Assembly (NCBI GenBank): GCA_001723765.1
Contig: MAYW01000005.1
Location: 1 to 64,000 of the forward strand
Direction of reading: 5' to 3'
DNA length: 64,000 nt
Source of the DNA: Candidatus Scalindua rubra
GTDB lineage: Bacteria; Planctomycetota; Brocadiia; Brocadiales; Scalinduaceae
Every line of letters begins with the position of its first letter. Position 1 is the stretch's first letter. Below the pieces are notes generated by a model that was given only the letters and a program-made list of their open reading frames with translations, did no database searches and was not told where the DNA came from. A program made the position numbers and the translations under genes. This document shows positions 1-8,685 of this stretch, one piece after another.

Positions 1-81
1 GAGTTTTTAATCTGGAGTTTTGCAGAATCAAAAAATATTGATGGAATTGGAAATAGACCCTAAAGAGGTCTTTGAAACTTG
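1..81 (+). pseudogene. Remnant of a Uma2-family endonuclease gene (3' end)
   Basis: The bases match the last part of the intact Uma2 gene at 3668-4222, but about 300 bases of its middle are missing. The left part (to about base 22) matches 3811-3832 and then jumps to the 3' end. The word GAGTTTTG stands at both sides of the missing part in the intact copy, so the loss looks like slippage between short direct repeats. The reading frame is broken. The 5' part may lie outside the window. Confidence 0.75.
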
Positions 82-174
82 AGAAGCAACACTTTAAAAA
101 CAAGACACGCAAAATTCGTTAAAGATAAAAAATAAGGACACTATGTTTCATTACCTTACAAACAGGAGGCTTAA

Positions 175-375
175 ATGGATTGGGCACAAGTCTTAGCAAT
201 AGTGTTGCCCGTGATGCTGGCAATTGTAAGCGGGCTATTTTATAGCAACCGCAGGTTTGATGACTTGAATCGCAGGATTGATGATACAAATCGCAGGATT
301 GATGACTTGAAGGCAGATATAAGAGAGATAAAAAACTTACTTTTGGATTTTCTGAAGAAAGAGGCAGGGGTGTAA
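175..375 (+). CDS. Small membrane-anchored coiled-coil protein, copy A (66 aa)
   Basis: No named family is recognised. The first 24 residues or so form one membrane helix. The rest is charged and built of seven-residue units of the form R-[RI]-[FI]-D-D-x-N, three here, then a short helix ending KKEAGV. Such a heptad pattern predicts a coiled coil, with the bulk probably cytoplasmic. AGGAGG seven bases before the ATG supports the start. The paralogue at 4315-4548 has more heptads, so the 21-base unit varies in number. In both copies the gene directly follows a Uma2 gene. Confidence 0.75.
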   Translation: MDWAQVLAIVLPVMLAIVSGLFYSNRRFDDLNRRIDDTNRRIDDLKADIREIKNLLLDFLKKEAGV

Positions 376-616
376 ATATGCTTGATACGGTCATGTCTCG
401 TAATAGTTCACCACAGAGTACAATAATAACTCACACAAAGACACAGCGCAGCATAGCCGCAACCGTTCGGCTGAGCTCACGCCGAAGCCAAAACTGCTCT
501 CGTCAAGTTCAGAGAAAAATTACAATAAACAAATTCCAAAATCTAATACCAAATGACCAAAACATTCGGTTTGTAATTTCTGAACTCTGGAGCCTATCAG
601 GAAAGGGTTTCGGTTT

Positions 617-3022
617 TCATTTAGACTTCAAAGTATAAACACCATCCCAATCTTCCGGAGGTGGTTCTTGTGCATAGATTTTACATCTTTCTATATATGT
701 CTGTGAAGGTCCATCATGTGTGTCTTTGTTCATGGCCTTTTGAAATAAACTTATAGCCTTTTGCCACTCTCTCTTTCGATATTCTCTTAGACCATCTTCA
801 TAAAGCTCTAATATCTCTCGTTGTGCTCCTGGCACTTCTCCTTTTCTATCAATTAGTTCATATACCTTAACCGGTTTTTCCTTACCGACAACCCGCAGCA
901 TGTCTAACTCTCTGGCCTCTATGTGATCTTTAGCCAGTTCGTAAGTTCTTTCGCTTATCATGGTATAAGTACCAAAATATTTGTTGGCTGCCTCCAGTCT
1001 TGCCCCAAGATTAACCTCGTCTCCAATTACAGTATATGAAAGCCTGTTTGAAGAACCCACATTACCTACAAGTACAGTACCAGAGTTCAGGCCAATCCTG
1101 GCCTTTATTTGCAGTCTTCCTTCTTCTTTAAATTTTTTGTTCAGTTCAATTAATCTTTTTTGATTTTCAATAGTAGCAAAACACGCCTTCACGGCATGAT
1201 CCGGCTGTGCCAAAGGGGCACCGAATGCCGCTACTATTGCATCACCGATATATTTATCCAGGAATCCGCCGTGATCGAGTATTATGTCTGTCATTTCACT
1301 TAAATATTCATTAAGGAGTTCGATTAATTCAACCGGCTGCAACTTCTCTGAAATGGCGCTGAATTTTTCAATATCTGAAAAATAAACTGTGACCTCTTTT
1401 TCTTCACCACCAAGCTTTACGTCCTCAGGCTCTTTTAGAACCTCTTGCACCACTTTAGGATCCATAAAGTTCTCAAATACACCTTTGACAACACGTTTTG
1501 CCCTTTCTGTAATAAAATATCTAAATAGCGATATTGACGAAAAGCACAAAAGCACTGCCGTAGTGGGATAAGTAACATTAATCCATAAACCATTAGTCAC
1601 AAAGTTGTAATAACAATAATAATAATATCCAAACAGCAAGGCGATACTGACCACTCCACCAATAGCTATAGGCACAAATGGCAAGATAATTCCTAATAAT
1701 AGACACAAACCGATAATATACTTAAATAAATGTCTATCCAGCACAATTAGGCCCATAAAAACTTCACTTTGATTCTTTTTAAGAAACTTTCCATGAATTA
1801 AGTTCTCTACAATGGTAGCCTGTTTTTCAACGCCCGGCAACATTGAAGAAAATGGATTTGAAACAAAGTCTCCTGCAGATGGCGTATTGTCTCCAAGAAA
1901 TACCACCTTGTCTTTAAATGCTTCCGGTTCAACTTTACCTTCATATACATCTATAAACGAGTAACTTGGGAAGGTATATGAAGGTCCGCAGTAGTTAATT
2001 ATCATACGATTTATATCGTCCAGGGGATACTCAAAATCCTTAATCTTCAACTTCTTAGTCAACCAAAACTGTAACTCTCCCGGCTGTACATCTAAAAATA
2101 TTCGGGCTGTTTGTATGCCTAAAGACGGATAAAAATCTCCCTTATACTGAATAGCTGCAAACTCATGACTTACGCCACCACTATAATTAACATTATGGTC
2201 AGTAAAACCCTGGTAAGTACACCACATTGCCAATTGATCAATAGCATTTAATATACCAACGCCACTTTTAGGAGGAAACATCTCTACCATCATCTCACGT
2301 ACCTGACTACGAATATCAGGTGTGATTTCTTCTTCACCAATTTGCTCTTTTACGAAATCTGGAATCTCCACATAAACAGGAAAATATGCTGAATCTTTTA
2401 ACAACATTTGCCCATCTTGTGATAATTCTTTTCCCGTAAACCCTGTCGTTTTTACCTCGTACTCACTTACGAATCTGAAGCCTATAACAATATTTACTCC
2501 CCTTTCCATCACGGCTCTTTCAAAAGAATTTTGCAACTCCTGATCTGCATCCGCTATAATTTTTTCTTGTTCCAACAGTGTAGCATATTGATCCAGACCT
2601 GTTTTGCCTTCTCCTTTTAGTGCAAGAAAGCCCTCTTTGAGACGCTCAAGACTTTGCAAATGAGATTCATTTTGATGCTCTGCATAAAGTAAATCTAATA
2701 CCAACACCCTGGCGCCTGAGTCAGCAATGATATCCACAAACTTTGCGACGTCCTGTCTTGGCAAGGGATACCTCCCCAACTTTTTTATACTGTTCTCATC
2801 AATCAGAACTATTGCTATTTCCTTTCCGGGGTCTCTCTTACCTCTGACGCTAAAAAATGAATCCAGAGCCTTTAACTCTGCAGTTTTAAAATACCTTAAG
2901 GGTTTAAAAATATCGCGGCTTTCAAGATTGAAAAGTGTTAAAACAAATGCAAAAACACCTACAGAAATAGCAACACTTATAATGTTATCTTTGGCCTTTT
3001 TAAGAAATTTTTTGAATTTCAT
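617..3022 (-). CDS. CHASE2-domain adenylate/guanylate cyclase
   Basis: This is a class III nucleotide cyclase expected to make cAMP (or cGMP) in response to an extracytoplasmic signal. Domain order: one N-terminal membrane helix, a large CHASE2 sensor (about residues 40-400), a block of three membrane helices, then the catalytic domain with the metal-binding FSDIEKFS and the GDAIVAAFGAP signature, and a short TPR-like tail. I chose the ATG at 3022. A TTG at 3073 would add 17 residues, but these come from the junction with a broken upstream duplicate. No clear Shine-Dalgarno precedes either start. It is a single-gene unit. The effector is not in view. Confidence 0.85.
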   Translation of the reverse strand: MKFKKFLKKAKDNIISVAISVGVFAFVLTLFNLESRDIFKPLRYFKTAELKALDSFFSVRGKRDPGKEIAIVLIDENSIKKLGRYPLPRQDVAKFVDIIADSGARVLVLDLLYAEHQNESHLQSLERLKEGFLALKGEGKTGLDQYATLLEQEKIIADADQELQNSFERAVMERGVNIVIGFRFVSEYEVKTTGFTGKELSQDGQMLLKDSAYFPVYVEIPDFVKEQIGEEEITPDIRSQVREMMVEMFPPKSGVGILNAIDQLAMWCTYQGFTDHNVNYSGGVSHEFAAIQYKGDFYPSLGIQTARIFLDVQPGELQFWLTKKLKIKDFEYPLDDINRMIINYCGPSYTFPSYSFIDVYEGKVEPEAFKDKVVFLGDNTPSAGDFVSNPFSSMLPGVEKQATIVENLIHGKFLKKNQSEVFMGLIVLDRHLFKYIIGLCLLLGIILPFVPIAIGGVVSIALLFGYYYYCYYNFVTNGLWINVTYPTTAVLLCFSSISLFRYFITERAKRVVKGVFENFMDPKVVQEVLKEPEDVKLGGEEKEVTVYFSDIEKFSAISEKLQPVELIELLNEYLSEMTDIILDHGGFLDKYIGDAIVAAFGAPLAQPDHAVKACFATIENQKRLIELNKKFKEEGRLQIKARIGLNSGTVLVGNVGSSNRLSYTVIGDEVNLGARLEAANKYFGTYTMISERTYELAKDHIEARELDMLRVVGKEKPVKVYELIDRKGEVPGAQREILELYEDGLREYRKREWQKAISLFQKAMNKDTHDGPSQTYIERCKIYAQEPPPEDWDGVYTLKSK

Positions 3023-3054
3023 AAAAGATATCAACAGATAATAAAAAAATGCCT

Positions 3055-3241
3055 GTGCTTCTTTTTCCCTCAATAGAAAAAAGAGAGTCCAGGGATTTTA
3101 AATCAGATGTTTTATAATAACTTAAAAACTTGGAAAAGTCACGACTTTCAAGTTTATAAAGAGTTAAAACAAATACAAAAAACACCCAGAGAAACAAAAA
3201 ACGCTCGATATCCTATCTTTAATCTTTCTAAAAAATTTCAT
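3055..3241 (-). pseudogene. 5' remnant of a second CHASE2 cyclase gene
   Basis: Directly upstream of the cyclase gene and on the same strand are about 60 codons similar to its own N-terminus: ATG at 3241 (MKFFRKIKD against MKFKKFLKK), then FVLTLYKLESRDFSKFL against FVLTLFNLESRDIFKPL, and SLFSIEGKR against SFFSVRGKR. Frameshifts lie in T-runs near 3200. The remnant stops where the intact gene begins, so a tandem duplication probably collapsed, leaving one whole gene and the head of the other. Confidence 0.8.
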
Positions 3242-3348
3242 GGGTATCTCAAAAGACCTTAACCAATAATACACTATTTCGTTAATAAGGCAACAGTTAC
3301 TCTGTATAAGACAAAAGCAAAAAAATTATTGTATTCTATATTATGGAC

Positions 3349-3438
3349 TTAGTGTTTTTCACCTGTATATTTACTTAAAACATCAACTCCTTCATGGCAT
3401 GATAAGCATCCTTCTTCATTTGCTTCACATCTTTTTCG
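3349..3438 (-). other. Short frame with a c-type heme motif (possible cytochrome relic)
   Basis: In the otherwise gene-free stretch 3242-3667 one minus-strand frame reads CEANEEGCLSCHEGVDVL and ends after 29 codons. CLSCH is a CxxCH heme-binding motif in a context typical of multiheme cytochromes. There is no start codon or export signal, and another frame over the same bases is also open, so this is a relic at best. I see nothing else in 3242-3667 except AT-rich sequence. Confidence 0.3.
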
Positions 3439-3667
3439 TTAAAGTGTTTTTCCTATTCTGGCAAGGTTTTAGGTTAATCTTCTAATATCCTTTATATTAT
3501 ATTTTGGAATTTGTCTAGTCAAGGGAGTATTTCCTTAAATATATACAAGAAATTATTTTTATTTACAATATACTTGGTGTTATCTATACTTATATACTAA
3601 TTAATGTTCCCTTTAAGCGTCTGTCCGCGTGCAGGGTGGATCATGTTTAATATGAAAGGAGTGAGCG

Positions 3668-4222
3668 ATGGTTATCACAACAGAGCATAAAAAAATGACT
3701 TATGCAGATTATTTAAAGATAGATGACAACAAACGGTATGAAATATTAGAAGGAGAATTGAAAATGATACCTGCACCTTCAACAGGACATCAAAGCGTAT
3801 CTCGTAATCTAGAGTTTTTAATCTGGAGTTTTGTAAAGGAAAAAGGAAAAGGTAAGGTTTTTTACGCTCCAATCGATGTTGTTTTGGATGTCGACCAGGT
3901 ATTGCAGCCGGATGTTGTCTTTATTAGGGGTAAAAATCAGAACATAATAGGCAAGAATGCAATTCAGGGAACACCTGACCTTGTCATTGAAATAGTCTCT
4001 CCATCCTCTGCTTTTTGTGATACGGTAGAAAAGAAAGAGATTTATCGAAAATATGGTGTGATGGAGTATTGGTTGGTATTCCCAGACGAAAAAGTTATAG
4101 AGGTATTTACCTTAGAAAAAGAAGAATACATAGAGTTTTGCAGATCAAAAAAAACAGGAAGAGTTAAATCAAAAATATTGATGGGATTGGAAATAGACCC
4201 TAAAGAGGTCTTTGAAACTTGA
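3668..4222 (+). CDS. Uma2-family (DUF820) PD-(D/E)XK endonuclease-like protein
   Basis: The 184-residue protein has the usual length and order for Uma2: N-terminal MTYADYL, then RYEILEGEL, the GHQ segment, the core QPDVVFI (catalytic Asp), PDLVIEIVSPS (Glu of ExK) and KKEIYRKYGVMEYWLVFP. The family has a restriction-endonuclease fold; its biological role is poorly known and copies are often many per genome. GAAAGGAG lies eight bases before the ATG. It is followed after 92 bases by the small coiled-coil gene, an arrangement duplicated at the left edge of the window. Confidence 0.88.
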   Translation: MVITTEHKKMTYADYLKIDDNKRYEILEGELKMIPAPSTGHQSVSRNLEFLIWSFVKEKGKGKVFYAPIDVVLDVDQVLQPDVVFIRGKNQNIIGKNAIQGTPDLVIEIVSPSSAFCDTVEKKEIYRKYGVMEYWLVFPDEKVIEVFTLEKEEYIEFCRSKKTGRVKSKILMGLEIDPKEVFET

Positions 4223-4614
4223 GAAGCAACACTTTAAAAACAAGACACGCAAAATTCGTTAAAGATAAAAAATAAGGACACTAGGTTTCATTACCTTACA
4301 AACAGGAGGCTTAAATGGATTGGGCACAAGTCTTAGCAATAGTCTTACCCGTGATGCTGGCAATTATAATCGGGCTATTTTATAGCAACCGCAGGTTTGA
4401 TGATGTGAACCGCAGGTTTGATGACATGAATCGTAGGATTGATGACACAAATCGCAAGATTGATGACCTGAAGACAGACTTAAAGGCAGATATAAGAGAG
4501 ATAAGAAACTTACTTTTGGATTTTCTGAAGAAAGAGGCAGGGGTGTAAATACGCTTGATACGGTCATGTCTCGTAATAGTTCACCACAGAGTACAATAAT
4601 AATAACTCACACAC
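3811..4614 (+). repeat. Duplicated segment, copy B
   Basis: This is the partner of bases 1-437. Copy B keeps the whole Uma2 reading frame and carries the longer version of the small coiled-coil gene. Similarity ends a few bases after the AATAACTCACAC run near 4610. Confidence 0.88.
4315..4548 (+). CDS. Small membrane-anchored coiled-coil protein, copy B (77 aa)
   Basis: This is the paralogue of the gene at 175-375, with the same N-terminal membrane helix and the same AGGAGG ribosome binding site. It carries four heptad units (RRFDDVN, RRFDDMN, RRIDDTN, RKIDDLK) plus an extra TDLKADI segment, so it has expanded or kept more 21-base units. The end KKEAGV is identical. Function is unknown. A membrane-tethered oligomer is the simplest reading of the heptads. 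Confidence 0.78.
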   Translation: MDWAQVLAIVLPVMLAIIIGLFYSNRRFDDVNRRFDDMNRRIDDTNRKIDDLKTDLKADIREIRNLLLDFLKKEAGV

Positions 4615-4684
4615 TCATATATCACATTGCATCTTTTATACTTACAACAACAACTCCCCACTAACCTTATTAAAAAAAATGAAA

Positions 4685-5213
4685 ATGACAGGCTCGAGGG
4701 TAAACTTCCATGATGAAGCAATCTCCCTCACTGAACGGGATGTATTGTCTTTTTCCCGGCCTTATTCATCATATTTAATATATTTTTATTTACAAAATAT
4801 ACGGTATTTTGTAAGAGAAGATTAAAAATGAATTAAAGAGGCTATATATCGAATATATATTATATGGCGGCTATCCAAGAATCGTTCTTGAAGAGTCGGT
4901 AAAAAAGAAAGAAACTTTTTTAAAACACATAATCACTACGTATATAAAGAAAGATATAAGGGACTTTCTAAACATCAATTATTGGAGAACAAATAAAGGA
5001 CAGGAAGTCGATTTTATTATCAATGAAGGTAAAAGGCTTGTCCCAATAGAAGTAAAGACAAAATTCGTATCTTCAGGCATGTCAAGCCTTAGGTATTTCC
5101 TGAATACGTATTCAGAAAGTAAAGGGCTTTGTGTTACCCTGGATATTGGCGTGAAATTTGACAATAAATCTATTGACATTATTTATCCCTGGAAATTGCT
5201 ACATTCCATGTAA
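4685..5213 (+). pseudogene. Decayed AAA-type ATPase with DUF4143 C-terminus
   Basis: From 4815 an open frame of 132 codons without a start reads YILYGGYPRIVLEE, then YIKKDIRDFL, then NYWRTNKGQEVDFII and VPIEVKTKF, ending in TAA at 5211-5213. These are hallmarks of DUF4143-containing ATPases, but the expected segment between KDIRDFL and NYWRT is missing, as is the ATPase domain. A short piece at 4685-4790 (MTGSRV, SLTERDVLSFSRPYS) may be the end of the ATPase core in another frame. The gene is dead by several deletions. Confidence 0.7.
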
Positions 5214-5224
5214 AAGTTCAGCTC

Positions 5225-5300
5225 ATCGCAAAGGCCCGTTAAAATACGAACGGGTAGACGCAAAGGCCTGCGCTGAACGCAGGTGAAGTGACGCAAAGGA
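5225..5300 (+). other. Possible structured RNA: two hairpins between three CGCAAAGG motifs
   Basis: The motif CGCAAAGG occurs three times (about 5227, 5259 and 5291). Between the copies lie two hairpins, CCCGTT/AACGGG and CCTGCG/CGCAGG. GACGCAAAG is also a core string of c-di-GMP-I (GEMM) riboswitches, but the rest does not fit that consensus well. It lies about 300 bases before the exported-protein gene at 5598. It could equally be a repeat element. Confidence 0.3.
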
Positions 5301-5504
5301 AAACTTGATGAACATCGTAGCTTGGGGCCAGGACTGTTGGCAATCCTAGAATTAAAGGCGGCCGATCGGATTTAACCAATTCATGAGGCACAACTCTTGA
5401 CGTACTTTTAGCCAGGAATTGATTCGAGCAAAACTCTCATTAAAAGGTCACCACAAAGTATAAAAACATGTCCCCGAATCGAGTTCAGGACAGGCACTGA
5501 CGAA

Positions 5505-5585
5505 AGTAATGTCATCCCCGTGAAACGGGAATCTGGAAATCAGAGGGACTAGATTCCCGCTAAACAGATTGCGGGAATGACAAGG
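5505..5585. repeat. Interspersed palindromic repeat (GTCATTCCCG family)
   Basis: The segment holds two inverted halves of the type TCATCCCCGTGAAACGGGAAT and GATTCCCGC...GCGGGAATGACA. Similar units lie at 13850-13890, 14397-14540 and 30095-30350. The remaining part of 5301-5597 holds fragments shared with those loci (CGAATCGAGTTCAGGACAGG) and no gene. The ATG at 5577 is part of the repeat and is a poor start for the next gene. Confidence 0.75.
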
Positions 5586-5597
5586 TGTACAAAAGTA

Positions 5598-6446
5598 ATG
5601 AAAAGATTATTTAATCCTCTAATAATATTAATGGTTGTTGTGCTGGGTATAATTTCGTATATCCCTTGTGTCGAGGGAAGTTTTATATCCATGGAGACAA
5701 CGGCCTCTGCAACCTTTCAGGAAAATACGCTAGTTGCCAAGGTAAGTGTAACAAACAAAGGTGATGAGCCTGCTTATAATGTACAAATTGGCATTGATGC
5801 ATTTAACAATGTAGCTTCAATACCGGTAAAGGATGTTATACAAATAAATGAGACCTATACCATAGAAAAAACACTAGCCATGGATATTCAAACAGTTGGA
5901 AGGTATCCATTGATTGTAACCGTTGACTATACCGACCTTAACCAATACCCTTTTTCAGCAATCTCAAGCTCTCACTTTATCTATAAGGAAGATGTGAGTC
6001 CGAAGATTCATGGAAAGATTGATAACGTGGGAATATTGGATAGTGGTATAATTATTTTATCACTAAAAAATTTACATGATTCGAAAAAAAAGATCAGGAT
6101 TAAATTGATTGTCCCAAAAGTACTTTCTGTAACAGAATCTATTAAGGATATTGAGCTTGATTCAGAATCAGAAGCGGAAATAAGATTTGGTATAAAGAAT
6201 TTCTCCGGACTATTAGGGAGCAGTTACCATGTTTTTGCTGTAATGGGATACAATGAAAACAAAAAGAACTGTACAGTTACAATACCGGGTGTAGTAAAAA
6301 TGATAGGAAGGACAGATTTTATTAGAAATTATTTGAGAAATTATAAATGGGTTTTCATTGGTATTGGGATAGCCCTTCTTGCGGTATTTCTCTGGCTTCA
6401 ATTTGGGGGCAAGAAAACTAGTTTTGAGAAATCAAACATAGTATAA
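5598..6446 (+). CDS. Exported protein with C-terminal membrane anchor
   Basis: I recognise no specific family. The protein begins MKRLFNPLIILMVVVLG, a signal peptide or membrane anchor, followed by about 210 residues of beta-rich sequence with a CARDB-like start (LVAKVSVTNKGDEPAYNVQI). A single hydrophobic helix near the C-terminus (WVFIGIGIALLAVFLWLQF) is followed by a short lysine-containing tail, so most of it should face the periplasm. An in-frame ATG at 5577 lies in an intergenic repeat, so I prefer 5598. It starts a plus-strand series with a glycosyltransferase and a radical SAM gene and may take part in surface-polymer assembly. Confidence 0.6.
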   Translation: MKRLFNPLIILMVVVLGIISYIPCVEGSFISMETTASATFQENTLVAKVSVTNKGDEPAYNVQIGIDAFNNVASIPVKDVIQINETYTIEKTLAMDIQTVGRYPLIVTVDYTDLNQYPFSAISSSHFIYKEDVSPKIHGKIDNVGILDSGIIILSLKNLHDSKKKIRIKLIVPKVLSVTESIKDIELDSESEAEIRFGIKNFSGLLGSSYHVFAVMGYNENKKNCTVTIPGVVKMIGRTDFIRNYLRNYKWVFIGIGIALLAVFLWLQFGGKKTSFEKSNIV

Positions 6447-6575
6447 TCTCCTTTACTTGAATAGAGAACTTAGTAACTATCTTAGGAAACTTCTCTCCCG
6501 CCCTTAATTTCTACCATAGAAACATTATGTCGATCAGAAAAATGATCTCCACTTTGTAAGTTACATAACTTTAAA

Positions 6576-7268
6576 ATGAATGGTGCGTCAATAATTATAC
6601 CAGTTTACAATGAAGAAGATATTATTGTATCAAACACAAATTCCCTCATAAAATACTTAAATTCATTAGGTATAGTATATGAGATAATCCTTTCCGGCAA
6701 TGGTTCGACTGATAAGACCGATGAATTAGGAAAGCAACTTACAGAACAAAACAGTGAAGTAAAAGCACTATCAACAAATGAAAAAGGCGTGGGCATCGCC
6801 TTCAAAAACGCTATTTCAGAGGCAAAATATGAAAAGATTGTTTCTCTCGATATGGATATGACTGTAAATTTATCCTTTGTAAAAAGGGCAATTGACCTAC
6901 TGGATACTCACGATATAATCATTGGTTCAAAGATTTTTGGTGTACAGAGAAGGTCGTTCGTTAGAAAGCTTGGTAGTCGCGTCTTTGTAATTATTGCTAG
7001 CATGTTGCTCAATCTTAAATTCAATGACTACTCGCCTTCCGGTAAGGCATATAGAAAAGGTGTCGTGCAAAAATACCTCAATCACACTGATAATGGCACG
7101 TCTTACGTCATTGAAACAATTTATAAGGCATTCAAAGACAACTACAGGATAATCCAGATTACAATAGACTGTGATGATAGGAGAAAAAGTAAATTTAATT
7201 TACTGCACGAAGGATTTTACAGATATTATCATCTCTTTAAACTGATTTTCGGCAGTTTGTCTAAATGA
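6576..7268 (+). CDS. Family 2 glycosyltransferase (dolichyl-phosphate-mannose-synthase type)
   Basis: The N-terminus ASIIIPVYNEEDIIV and the later GNGSTDKT and DMDMT motifs (nucleotide-sugar and metal binding) mark a GT-A fold family 2 enzyme. At 230 residues without membrane helices it resembles enzymes that charge polyprenyl phosphate with a sugar. The stop overlaps the next gene by the ATGA motif, so translation of the two is probably coupled. A broken relative of its C-terminus lies at 11504-11578. Sugar and acceptor cannot be told from the sequence. Confidence 0.85.
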   Translation: MNGASIIIPVYNEEDIIVSNTNSLIKYLNSLGIVYEIILSGNGSTDKTDELGKQLTEQNSEVKALSTNEKGVGIAFKNAISEAKYEKIVSLDMDMTVNLSFVKRAIDLLDTHDIIIGSKIFGVQRRSFVRKLGSRVFVIIASMLLNLKFNDYSPSGKAYRKGVVQKYLNHTDNGTSYVIETIYKAFKDNYRIIQITIDCDDRRKSKFNLLHEGFYRYYHLFKLIFGSLSK

Positions 7269-8638
7269 AAGCGCTTCTTATTAACCCTACATGGGAAACC
7301 TTTATTAGTCGCAAGGGAAAGAGATACAACAGACATTTCCCCCCATTAGATTTATTAAATTGTGCAGCTTTGCTTGAACAGAAAAAGATATATGTTGAGA
7401 TTCTTGATGCAAACATTTCCGATCTTTCACCATTAGAAATCGCTGACTACGCATCAAGATTCGATAAGGTGTTTATTACCTCTACTCCCTATTATAAGTG
7501 GCAGTGTCCCAACCTTGACTTCGACGCTTTCCTTAATTTTATCAAATTGTTTGATAAGCATAACCTCTACCTAATGGGAGCGCATTGTTCAATCTATCCA
7601 AAAAAGGTACTACAATTAACTGAAGCAATTGTAATTATCAGAGGAGAACCTGAATATACAGTTCTTGAGATTTGTCAAGGTAAAACATACAGAGACATAC
7701 ACGGTCTTACATTCAAACAGAACGGTAATGTTATTACTAATCCAGATAGGGATTTACTTTCTCTTGACCAACTACCCCTTCCAGCATACCACTTGGTAGA
7801 CCCGAAGAAATATGGGTATGAAATACTTGGTGATAATTTTATGATCTTTGAAGGTTCTCGTGGATGTCCATATAAATGTAATTTTTGCCTTCAAATTATG
7901 TACGGAAACAAATATAGAAAGAAAAGCGCTTCTAAATTAATTAACGAGGTTGACTATGCTATCCAGGAATCAGAAGTAGAAAATGGTTATTTCTATGATC
8001 TGGAATTTACACTGAACAAAGACCTTGTAAATAGACTTTGTGACTATTTGATTGAGAGAAAATACAATTTTTCGTGGACATGCCAGGCAAGGACTGACAC
8101 AGTTGATCCACAGATTTTAAAAAAGATGAAAGAAGCTGGCTGCAAGATAATACACTTTGGGGTTGAAACTGGTTCTAAAAAAATTCTTGAACTTATTAAT
8201 AAAAAGATTACTTTGCAGGAAATAGAAAAGGGAATAGGAATGACCAAACAAATCGGTATTGAAACGGTATGTTTTTTTATGTTTGGCCTTCCGGGAGAAA
8301 CGAAGGCGGATTTTCTGAAGACCATTAAGCTTGCTAAAAGGCTTAATCCAACTTATGCATCATTTCATGTAGCTACCCCGTATCCCGGGACAGAATTCTT
8401 CAATCTCTTTACATCCGCCCTTCCATCCCCATTTGAAGGGGAGGGTAATGAGGAAGCTAGCATTAGGTTTCCAGAAGCATATATAAAGGAACATTCCTTA
8501 AAGGAGTTGGAAGCTGTTACCCGAAAAGCATTCTTGCAATTTTACCTCAGACCGAAATACATCCTTTCAAGACTATGGACAAGAAATCCTGGTTCCTGGC
8601 TGAAACAACTTAAGCTATTTATTAATTTTGTAAGATAA
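7265..8638 (+). CDS. B12-binding-domain radical SAM protein
   Basis: The first 140 residues or so resemble a cobalamin-binding domain (KALLINPTWE, then PPLDLLNCAALLE). The radical SAM core follows with the cluster motif CPYKCNFC (GSRGCPYKCNFCLQ) and a conserved HFGVETGS. Such enzymes carry out methylations or rearrangements on lipids, hopanoids or natural products; the substrate here is unknown. It overlaps the glycosyltransferase gene by four bases. Around residues 382-396 the peptide TSALPSPFEGEG is out of character and is encoded by a palindromic CCATCCCCATTTGAAGGGG-type repeat, an in-frame repeat insertion. Confidence 0.85.
   Translation: MKALLINPTWETFISRKGKRYNRHFPPLDLLNCAALLEQKKIYVEILDANISDLSPLEIADYASRFDKVFITSTPYYKWQCPNLDFDAFLNFIKLFDKHNLYLMGAHCSIYPKKVLQLTEAIVIIRGEPEYTVLEICQGKTYRDIHGLTFKQNGNVITNPDRDLLSLDQLPLPAYHLVDPKKYGYEILGDNFMIFEGSRGCPYKCNFCLQIMYGNKYRKKSASKLINEVDYAIQESEVENGYFYDLEFTLNKDLVNRLCDYLIERKYNFSWTCQARTDTVDPQILKKMKEAGCKIIHFGVETGSKKILELINKKITLQEIEKGIGMTKQIGIETVCFFMFGLPGETKADFLKTIKLAKRLNPTYASFHVATPYPGTEFFNLFTSALPSPFEGEGNEEASIRFPEAYIKEHSLKELEAVTRKAFLQFYLRPKYILSRLWTRNPGSWLKQLKLFINFVR
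8411..8452. repeat. Palindromic repeat inserted in frame in the radical SAM gene
   Basis: The bases CCCATTTGAAGGGGAGGG form a partial palindrome inside a conserved part of the radical SAM gene and encode a Pro/Gly/Glu-rich peptide. The style resembles intergenic repeats of this window. The frame is kept. Confidence 0.45.
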
Positions 8639-8685
8639 TTAATCATCTTAAATATAAGAGGCATTACCGGAACAAATCGAAAAGT

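Larger units (their letters stand above)
1..437 (+). repeat. Duplicated segment, copy A (Uma2 tail plus small coiled-coil gene)
   Basis: Bases 23-437 are nearly identical to about 4150-4614, including the intergenic spacer, the ribosome binding site and the small gene. Differences are a few substitutions, the deletion in the Uma2 part, and the number of 21-base units in the small gene. The two copies lie in the same orientation about 3.8-4.2 kb apart, on either side of the cyclase gene. Confidence 0.9.

Noticed and set aside
3000-3197. Separate small protein gene upstream of the cyclase
   Set aside because: Its sequence matches the cyclase's own N-terminus and then runs frameshifted into the real gene; it is a duplication remnant.
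5225-5300. Confident call of a c-di-GMP riboswitch
   Set aside because: Only the GACGCAAAG core matches; the tetraloop receptor and closing helices are not evident.
5577-5597. ATG at 5577 as start of the exported-protein gene
   Set aside because: That ATG belongs to the GGGAATGACA end of an interspersed repeat; the signal peptide begins naturally at 5598.
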